Shown piece after piece: positions 14,941 to 19,896 of a stretch of DNA of 19,896 nt. The notes under the pieces were generated by a model. It did not search any database, had not been told where the DNA came from, and was given only the letters and a program-made list of their open reading frames with translations. Numbering within the stretch: position 1 is the first letter of the stretch; each line of letters begins with the position of its first letter. This DNA comes from SIG636 sp045537905 (GTDB lineage Bacteria; Bacillota; Clostridia; Oscillospirales; CAG-382), in the NCBI GenBank assembly GCA_045537905.1, contig JAZSQJ010000046.1:1-19896 (forward strand). Reading direction: 5' to 3'. The translations under genes were made by a program, and so were the position numbers.

Positions 14941-14975
14941 CTGTGTGGTTCGATATTATTTTATTGGAGGCAAGT

Positions 14976-15293
14976 ATGTACCGTCTTGTAATTACCGCCA
15001 GAATTTTCTATCCCTCCGAAAACAGAACGATCCCTTTGGCTAGGGTAGCTATCCCTTACGAAGCTGGTATGCACGACTTTGCTTATGATTTTCCTTTTGT
15101 AAAGAGTATGTGGCTTGACCCCTTTGAAATATACAGCTTTGGATGTCTTACTATAAATGATGATTATTCTATTGAATATCTGGATGAGGTGTTTACCATC
15201 CCTCTTGAGGGGGTATATACGGTTGTAAAAGAATTTTTTATGATTAATTACATAATTAAGTTTGAAATCGTGCCTTTTGAGGACTTATTATAG
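14976..15293 (+). CDS. Small protein of unknown function
   Basis: I do not recognise this 105-residue protein. It begins MYRLVITARIFYPSENRTIPL and has no signal peptide or membrane segment, so it is probably cytosolic. It is acidic and unusually rich in Phe and Tyr, with alternating hydrophobic stretches that suggest a beta-rich fold (for example IPLEGVYTVVKEFFM and YIIKFEIVPFEDLL at the C-terminus). ATG 14976 is preceded by GGAGG with ideal spacing; the in-frame GTG at 14943 lies before the predicted transcription start and is rejected. The strong promoter, good binding site and a gap of only 26 bases to the dockerin-CAP gene support it as a real gene in a two-gene operon. No function can be assigned. 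Confidence 0.75.
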   Translation: MYRLVITARIFYPSENRTIPLARVAIPYEAGMHDFAYDFPFVKSMWLDPFEIYSFGCLTINDDYSIEYLDEVFTIPLEGVYTVVKEFFMINYIIKFEIVPFEDLL

Positions 15294-15319
15294 ACGACAA
15301 ATACTTTAAGGAGCTTGTT

Positions 15320-16360
15320 ATGAAAAGATTTTTATTTTTATGCTTGTCTGTGATTTTAGTGTTATCCTTTTCCGCCTCGGTTTTTGCCAGCACTGCATTG
15401 AAGGGTGACGTTAACAGTGACGGAAAGGTTAATAACCTGGACGCCAGCCGTGTTTTGATGTATGATGCGGGCGTTATCGACTTTGATGCCGCTCAGCTTT
15501 CTGTTGCCGACGTTACCAATAATCAGCGTGTTGATAACCTGGATGCTACTCTTATTTTGAAATACGACGCCGGTCTTGTTGACTCTTTTGAAAATTCTTC
15601 TTCCGAGCCTTCTACAGATTCTGGTGCCGATTCATCTGAGCCAGAAAGCTCTGATGGGTCAGATTTTAGCTCTGACTCTTCCGCGGATGATACTACGAGC
15701 CAGGACTGTGCCCATCTGAACACTAAGGTTATTAATCTGGTTGATGCTACCGTTGAAAAAGACGGCTACTCCGGTGACGTATACTGCCAGGACTGCGAAA
15801 CTGTGATCTCTGATGGCGTTCTTCTTGAAAAGTTTGACTATATCACTCCTCCATATAGCAATCTGATTTATACTAAACCCAACGGTTCGCAGCTTGTTAT
15901 ACCTTCAGGTGTTGACGTTTTACAGTATACCTTGAAGCGTGCCAACAAAAGTGCGATATCCGAGTATCCCGAGATTGAAAAAAAGATAGTTGAGCTTGTA
16001 AACGAGGAGCGTGCAAAAGAAGACCTTCCTCCTCTTGTCCACCAGTTAAACGCTTACTATTATTCCAACATTCGTGCTAAGGAAACCGCGGAGTCTTTTT
16101 TACATACCCGTCCTGATGGGACGTCGTGTTTTTCCGTTTTGGATGACGGCGATGTGTTTTACAATACTGTCGGCGAAAACTTATATATGTGCAGCGGTAT
16201 AATCGGTGATTGGTATGCGTATCAGAGTGTGGATGCATGGATGAATTCACCCGGACATCGTGCCAATATACTTAATCCCGATTTTAAGTCTATATCTATA
16301 GCTGTTTTTTATGACGAAGTGAACTATATCACATACGGTGTTCAGCTTTTCTTCGGCTAA
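15320..16360 (+). CDS. Secreted dockerin-CAP domain protein
   Basis: A 346-residue exported protein. Signal peptide 1-23 (cleavage likely after SVFA). A type I-like dockerin follows at about 29-87: repeat one D30-N32-D34-G-V-N-D41 fits a calcium loop well, repeat two D64-T66-N68-D75 is degenerate, and both share NLDA and KYDAG/MYDAG helices. Residues about 90-132 are a Ser/Asp/Glu linker. A Cys-containing module (CAHLNTKV to YCQDC) common in Firmicutes surface proteins comes next, then a CAP/SCP domain (VELVNEERAKEDLPPL) with the usual His262, Glu286 and His313 in FLHTR, GEN and SPGHRANIL. Dockerins bind cohesins on scaffolds or the cell surface; what this CAP domain does is unknown. AAGGAG lies six bases before the ATG. 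A terminator follows. Confidence 0.93.
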   Translation: MKRFLFLCLSVILVLSFSASVFASTALKGDVNSDGKVNNLDASRVLMYDAGVIDFDAAQLSVADVTNNQRVDNLDATLILKYDAGLVDSFENSSSEPSTDSGADSSEPESSDGSDFSSDSSADDTTSQDCAHLNTKVINLVDATVEKDGYSGDVYCQDCETVISDGVLLEKFDYITPPYSNLIYTKPNGSQLVIPSGVDVLQYTLKRANKSAISEYPEIEKKIVELVNEERAKEDLPPLVHQLNAYYYSNIRAKETAESFLHTRPDGTSCFSVLDDGDVFYNTVGENLYMCSGIIGDWYAYQSVDAWMNSPGHRANILNPDFKSISIAVFYDEVNYITYGVQLFFG

Positions 16361-16369
16361 GATAAAAAG

Positions 16370-16406
16370 AAACCGTCATTTTGGAAAATATCCCAAATGA
16401 CGGTTT
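16370..16406. terminator. Bidirectional terminator between dockerin-CAP and ktrA
   Basis: A perfect 12-bp stem AAACCGTCATTT (16370-16381) with AAATGACGGTTT (16395-16406), extended by GG/CC after one mismatch. U-runs follow on both strands (TTTTCTG on plus, TTTCTTTTTATC on minus). It serves the convergent dockerin-CAP and ktrA genes. Confidence 0.9.
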
Positions 16407-16435
16407 TCTGTTAGCTTAACAAGCTGCAGGTAAAA

Positions 16436-17083
16436 CTAAATCTTAAACACCTTTTGTATGTCCTTATACTTGCCTAAAACAAGCAGCGTTTTATCGGCGG
16501 TAAGGAAAGTATCAGGGGTGATGTTCATAGAAAGCTTCCCCTCTGACTTTATCGCCATTATATTGATGTTGTGCTTTTTTCGTATATCCAACTCCCCTAT
16601 TGTTTTGCTGAACCATTCATCGGGTATGGCAACTTCAAAAATAGAATACTCCTCGTCCAATTCTATATAATCGAGAATGTGGTTGGAGGTGTATCTTATC
16701 GCTGTCCACGCCGCCAGCTGCTTTTCGGGATATACCACGTCGTCGGCACCGTTCTTAAGCAAAAACTTTGCGTGCACGCCCCTTGCGGCTCTGGCAACAA
16801 CCCTTTTCGCTTTCAGCTCGCTTAACAGGGAGGTTGTTTCAAGAGAGCTTTGAAAATTATCACCTATAGCAACGATGCATAAATCAAATTTCGGAATATC
16901 AAGAGACTCTAAAAAGCTTTTGTTTGTGCTGTCTCCTATTTGCGCATCGGTAACATAGGGCAATACGGCGTTTATTCTTTCTTCGCTAGCGTCGATAGCC
17001 ATAATTTCGTGGCCAAGCTCGTTTAGCTTATAGGCAACGTGCCTGCCAAATCTACCAAGTCCGATTATTAAAACAGATTTCAT
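16436..17083 (-). CDS. ktrA: Ktr potassium uptake regulatory subunit
   Basis: Cytosolic gating ring protein that binds nucleotide and opens the KtrB potassium channel-like transporter. The 215 residues match the KtrA/KtrC size. The N-terminal RCK domain begins VLIIGLGRFGRHVA (GxGxxG at residues 8-13) with the acidic residue of AIDAS near 31 at the end of strand two, and VVARAARGVHAKFLLKNGADDVVYPE later. The C-terminal RCK_C domain (YSIFEVAIPDEWFSKTIGELDIRKKHNINIMAI) is where Firmicutes homologues bind cyclic di-AMP; whether this one does cannot be told. The start has AAGGAG eight bases upstream. It lies 13 bases after ktrB, so the two are one operon. Confidence 0.94.
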   Translation of the reverse strand: MKSVLIIGLGRFGRHVAYKLNELGHEIMAIDASEERINAVLPYVTDAQIGDSTNKSFLESLDIPKFDLCIVAIGDNFQSSLETTSLLSELKAKRVVARAARGVHAKFLLKNGADDVVYPEKQLAAWTAIRYTSNHILDYIELDEEYSIFEVAIPDEWFSKTIGELDIRKKHNINIMAIKSEGKLSMNITPDTFLTADKTLLVLGKYKDIQKVFKI

Positions 17084-17096
17084 AATATTAACTCCT

Positions 17097-18425
17097 TTAT
17101 CCTACCGTGATGTTTTCTTGAGGAAGCTTTGAGGAAAATACTTTTCTTCCGCTGTTTGTAGCAAAGATTATAGTCAACCCTCCTGCACGCCCAAAGAACA
17201 TAAGTACCATCAAGATGCATCGGGAAACAGCTCCAAGCTCGGGCGTTATACCCATCGTAACACCAACCGTTCCTACTGCAGAGGCAGTCTCAAACAAGCA
17301 AGAAACCAAAGAGAGCCCCTCTATTTCGCTTATCACGGTACCACTTACCAAAAACAAAACCAGGTATATTACCAACAGCGACGATGCATCTCTGGCGGTA
17401 TCGTCGGGTATGCGTCTGCCGTAAAAGGTTGTGTGGTCTTTTCGCCTGATAACAGAAAACACGCTTGAAATAAGCACCGCAAAGGTTGTGGTTTTAAGAC
17501 CGCCCGCAGTTGAACCGGGAGAGCCGCCGATAAGCATAAGCGTAATCATAATCACTACGCCTGCACTACCCAGCAGGGAAAGATCCATAGTATTAAACCC
17601 TGCGGTTCTTGCCGTTACAGATTGGAACAGTGAGCCAAGTATTCGTTGGGAGCTACCCTTATCGCTGTATTCTACGGTATAAAAGTATATGGCAGGCAGC
17701 AGTATTAAAAACAACGTAACTGTAAGTATAACCTTACTTTGCATACTGTATCTTCTTATTCTGAATTTGTGCTTTAATATATCCTCCCAGGTCAAAAAAC
17801 CCAAACCGCCCACAACAATCAAAAGCATAATAACGGTATTTACCCACGGATGGGATACATAGGCGGTTAAGGACGAATAGGGCGCGTTTACACCCATAAG
17901 GTCAAAGCCTGCGTTGCAAAAAGCGGAAATGGAGTGGAATAACGAATACCATATACCCTTAATTATTCCAAAATCCTTGCAAAATACGGGTAACAGCAAA
18001 ATGGCACCCATCAGTTCTATAGAGAAGGTAAACTTAATAATAAACTTAGTCAGGTCAAGCACCCCGCTTACCTTGTGGGCAGAAACAGCGTTCTGCAAGG
18101 TGCTTCGTTGCTTAAGTCCGATGTTCCTGCCTGCAAGCTTGAATAGGGAAACGGCTATTGTAACAACGCCCAGACCGCCGATTTGTATAAGAAACAGAAT
18201 AACTAAGTGTCCGAAAAATGACCAATAGCTTGCAGTATCCCGGACAATCAAGCCTGTAACACAGGTGGCAGAGGTGGCGGTAAACAAAGCGTCCAAAAAA
18301 GAAGCGCCTTCACCGTCTTTTGTGGATATAGGCAAGGTCAAAAGCAAAGCACCCAAAAGAATAAGCAATGCAAAGCCTATAATTATTATCTGAAACGAGG
18401 ATAAACCCTTTGTTTTTAATTTCAT
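17097..18425 (-). CDS. ktrB: Ktr/Trk potassium uptake membrane subunit
   Basis: Sodium-linked potassium translocating subunit in the membrane, gated by KtrA. From ATG 18425 it is 442 residues, typical for KtrB. The fold is four repeats of membrane-pore-membrane; the pore signatures are visible in order as TSATCVTGLIV, SISAFCNAGFD, SVTARTAGFNTMDL and SAVGTVGVTMGI, each with the filter glycine. GSPGSTAGGLKTTTFAVL after the third repeat is a strongly conserved element. A TTG at 18437 in frame would add four residues, but ATG with GGTGA close by is preferred. It heads the ktrB-ktrA operon and diverges from hisZ. Confidence 0.95.
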   Translation of the reverse strand: MKLKTKGLSSFQIIIIGFALLILLGALLLTLPISTKDGEGASFLDALFTATSATCVTGLIVRDTASYWSFFGHLVILFLIQIGGLGVVTIAVSLFKLAGRNIGLKQRSTLQNAVSAHKVSGVLDLTKFIIKFTFSIELMGAILLLPVFCKDFGIIKGIWYSLFHSISAFCNAGFDLMGVNAPYSSLTAYVSHPWVNTVIMLLIVVGGLGFLTWEDILKHKFRIRRYSMQSKVILTVTLFLILLPAIYFYTVEYSDKGSSQRILGSLFQSVTARTAGFNTMDLSLLGSAGVVIMITLMLIGGSPGSTAGGLKTTTFAVLISSVFSVIRRKDHTTFYGRRIPDDTARDASSLLVIYLVLFLVSGTVISEIEGLSLVSCLFETASAVGTVGVTMGITPELGAVSRCILMVLMFFGRAGGLTIIFATNSGRKVFSSKLPQENITVG

Positions 18426-18463
18426 ATAGTCACCCAAAGCAAAAATACGTAATCTTTTGTAAC

Positions 18464-18493
18464 ATTATAACACAATTAATAAAACAATGTAAA
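18464..18493 (-). promoter_or_regulatory. Sigma-A promoter for ktrBA
   Basis: On the minus strand TTTACA (18493-18488) is followed after 18 bases by a perfect TATAAT (18469-18464) with a TGT extension. It is back to back with the his promoters. Confidence 0.65.
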
Positions 18494-18516
18494 GATAATT
18501 TTTGTATAATTATAAC

Positions 18517-18545
18517 TTGACTTAAAAGGCTATCGGGTATATTAT
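18517..18545 (+). promoter_or_regulatory. Upstream his promoter P1
   Basis: TTGACT (18517-18522), 17 bases, TATTAT (18540-18545), each five of six matches. A predicted start near 18552 would give a leader of about 95 bases that contains P2 and the dyad. Confidence 0.55.
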
Positions 18546-18575
18546 ATTAATGTTTACTTTTTTAGCGTATAAGTC

Positions 18576-18604
18576 TTGCATTGCGGTTGATTATGTGCTA
18601 TAAT
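18576..18604 (+). promoter_or_regulatory. Downstream his promoter P2
   Basis: TTGCAT (18576-18581), 17 bases, perfect TATAAT (18599-18604). The predicted start near 18611 falls in the dyad at 18605-18632. Confidence 0.6.
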
Positions 18605-18632
18605 CACTTTAACGCTTTAACACGCTAAAGTG
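18605..18632. promoter_or_regulatory. Operator-like dyad at the his P2 start
   Basis: CACTTTAACG (18605-18614) and CGCTAAAGTG (18623-18632) match as inverted repeats at nine of ten positions around an 8-base centre. The centre CTTTAACA repeats the half-site in direct orientation, so three 8-base units follow each other without gaps (18607-18630). A further half-site TTTAGCG is at 18561-18567. Position over the transcription start suggests a repressor site for histidine control; the regulator is unknown from this window. Confidence 0.5.
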
Positions 18633-18647
18633 CAAAGGAGTTTAACC

Positions 18648-19610
18648 ATGGAAAACAGCTTGCTGAATGTTTTGAAAGCGGACGAGCTTTTGAAGCTTAA
18701 GCTTCGTGGCTTGTATGAGGAGTTTGGATACCGTAAATATTCTATGAGCCGCTTCGAGGAGTACAGTCTTTATCTTGAAAACCGTAACTTTTTAATAAAT
18801 GACGCTGTAATAACCTTTACGGACCTGGACGGCCGCTTGCTTGCCTTGAAGCCCGATGTAACCTTGTCTATTGTTAAGCATATGGGTGATACCGAGCAAA
18901 GCCTTTATTATACCGAAAACGTTTACCGTCCCGACCGTGCTAAAAGAAGCTTCAGGGAAATACAGCAAATAGGTCTTGAAAGAATAGGGAAGATTAACGA
19001 CAGCGTTGTTGGTGAGGTTGTTGCCCTTGCCGCCCGTAGCCTTAAGGTTATTTCGGAGGATAGCTTGCTTGAGATAAGCCACTGCGGTTTTGTTGATGCG
19101 CTTTTGAACGGCGCTACGGATAACAATTTTGTCCGTAGCACGCTTAAGACGCTTATTGCTGAAAAAAACGTACACGGTATAGTTGATGCTGCTACGTCAA
19201 ACGGCGTTTCTGAAACGTATATAAACGCACTGAAAAGCCTTCCGTTTTTAAGCGGTGATTTTGACGAGGTTTTGTCTAAAGCGGATAGTCTCGTTTCTTT
19301 TTGCTGTGAAGCCTGCGGTGCATACGAGGAGCTCAAAAAGCTCAAGGCAGAGCTTGAAAAGTATGAGGGGCTGTGTGATATCCGGCTGGACCTGTCCTTG
19401 GTTGGGGCTGACGATTATTATAACGGCGTTGTATTTTGCGGTTATATAAAGGGACTGCCCTTCAGGGTGCTTTCCGGTGGCAGATATGATGCTTTGTTAA
19501 AACGCCTTGGCAAGAGCAAGGGCGCGGTAGGCTTTGCTATCTACTTTGACGAGCTGGAGCCTTTGTTTGCCGCAAGCCCTAAAAATAACAAAAACTGCAA
19601 GGAGGCTTAA
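18648..19610 (+). CDS. hisZ: ATP phosphoribosyltransferase regulatory subunit
   Basis: Partner of short-form HisG in the first step of histidine synthesis, made from a histidyl-tRNA-synthetase-like catalytic core. ATG 18648 follows AAAGGAG by seven bases; an upstream in-frame start at 18630 would overlap that binding site and is rejected. In the 320 residues, motif 2-like SFREIQQIGLERIG lies near 110-123, and the histidine-A region reads LVGADDYYNGVVFCGY, followed by LSGGRYDALLKRLG. The anticodon-binding domain of HisRS is absent, as expected for HisZ. It lies two bases before hisG. Adjacent hisG makes the assignment firm. Confidence 0.94.
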   Translation: MENSLLNVLKADELLKLKLRGLYEEFGYRKYSMSRFEEYSLYLENRNFLINDAVITFTDLDGRLLALKPDVTLSIVKHMGDTEQSLYYTENVYRPDRAKRSFREIQQIGLERIGKINDSVVGEVVALAARSLKVISEDSLLEISHCGFVDALLNGATDNNFVRSTLKTLIAEKNVHGIVDAATSNGVSETYINALKSLPFLSGDFDEVLSKADSLVSFCCEACGAYEELKKLKAELEKYEGLCDIRLDLSLVGADDYYNGVVFCGYIKGLPFRVLSGGRYDALLKRLGKSKGAVGFAIYFDELEPLFAASPKNNKNCKEA

Positions 19611-19612
19611 AA

Positions 19613-19896
19613 ATGCTTACCGTTGCTTTACCAAAAGGGCGCCTTGGTGATAAGGTGTATAACAGATTAAAGAAATCGGGCTATATATGTGAGGAGATGG
19701 ACGGACAAAGCCGTAAGTTGGTTTTTGAAAACAAAGACGCCGGTGTCCGTTACCTGCTTGTAAAGCCCAGCGACGTGGTTGTGTATGTTGAGCGTGGTGC
19801 CGCTGACGTTGGTATAGTAGGCAAGGATATACTTTGCGAGTCGGGTGCAAGGGTGTACGAGCTGTTGGATTTAGGCTTTGGCAAATGTCGTATGGC
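19613..19896 (+). CDS. hisG: ATP phosphoribosyltransferase catalytic subunit, short form (partial)
   Basis: Condenses ATP and PRPP to phosphoribosyl-ATP. ATG 19613 follows AAGGAGG by seven bases and lies two bases after the hisZ stop. The visible 94 residues start LTVALPKGRLGDKVYNRLKKSG, with LLVKPSDVVVYVERGAADVGIVGKDIL in the middle, the typical HisG N-terminal phosphate-binding domain. The gene runs off the right edge, so length cannot be measured, but the presence of HisZ directly upstream implies the short HisGs form that lacks its own regulatory domain. Other his genes probably follow. Confidence 0.95.
   Translation, partial: MLTVALPKGRLGDKVYNRLKKSGYICEEMDGQSRKLVFENKDAGVRYLLVKPSDVVVYVERGAADVGIVGKDILCESGARVYELLDLGFGKCRM

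Larger units (their letters stand above)
14583..14975. other. 393-base intergenic region between proC and the small unknown gene
   Basis: This AT-rich region holds the minus-strand proC promoter and hairpin at its left end and the plus-strand promoter for the small gene at its right end (14912-14940). Between them, about 14670-14905, I see no gene, RNA gene or terminator. There is a run of three imperfect TGTGGG-like copies at 14791-14826 with 11-base spacing and a short TTGTGT/ACACAA dyad near 14760-14781. An open 28-codon frame at 14784-14870 has no ribosome binding site. Confidence 0.6.

Noticed and set aside
14943..14975. GTG start at 14943 for the small unknown protein
   Set aside because: It lies before the predicted transcription start and lacks a binding site, while ATG 14976 follows GGAGG.

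Overview
The window looks like a chromosomal segment of a spore-forming, low- to mid-GC Clostridia bacterium, most likely in the Ruminococcaceae/Oscillospiraceae group. The evidence is a clear forespore sigma factor SigG, the Firmicutes-type pth-mfd pair, KtrAB potassium uptake, a short-form HisG with its HisZ partner, pyruvate phosphate dikinase, and a secreted dockerin protein of the kind common in gut and rumen clostridia. I see no phage, transposon, CRISPR array or tRNA. Most of the window is core genome.

Layout. 1-900 (minus) is the N-terminal part of ppdK, diverging from pth-mfd (1124-5199, plus). A near-consensus promoter overlapping the mfd stop codon leads into three tandem lipoproteins (5249-8936) that I read as divergent PrsA/SurA-like foldases, followed by tyrS (8977-10146). 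A strong bidirectional hairpin terminator separates tyrS from the convergent sigG (10212-10982, minus). Upstream of sigG is a minus-strand gene string read proC, SpoIIM-like membrane protein, xerC/D-type recombinase, YesL-like membrane protein, ending in a terminator at 11065-11101. A 393-base intergenic region (14583-14975) separates proC from a two-gene plus-strand unit: an unknown 105-residue protein and a secreted dockerin-CAP protein (15320-16360). Another bidirectional terminator follows. ktrB-ktrA (minus) then diverges from the histidine operon start hisZ-hisG, with hisG cut by the right edge.

How the genes work together. pth and mfd serve translation and DNA repair. The lipoproteins probably assist folding of exported proteins outside the membrane. 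SigG and possibly the SpoIIM-like protein belong to sporulation. KtrA gates KtrB. HisZ activates the catalytic HisG for the first step of histidine synthesis.

Items of most interest: a 14-bp RNA stem that would bury the start codon of the SpoIIM-like gene with its ribosome binding site in the loop; a recombinase in which the first catalytic arginine is lysine; three divergent foldase-like lipoproteins in a row; a dyad operator candidate at the second of two his promoters; and an unknown small protein co-transcribed with a dockerin-CAP protein. I did not find a clear new defence or mobile system, and all motif readings were made by eye.
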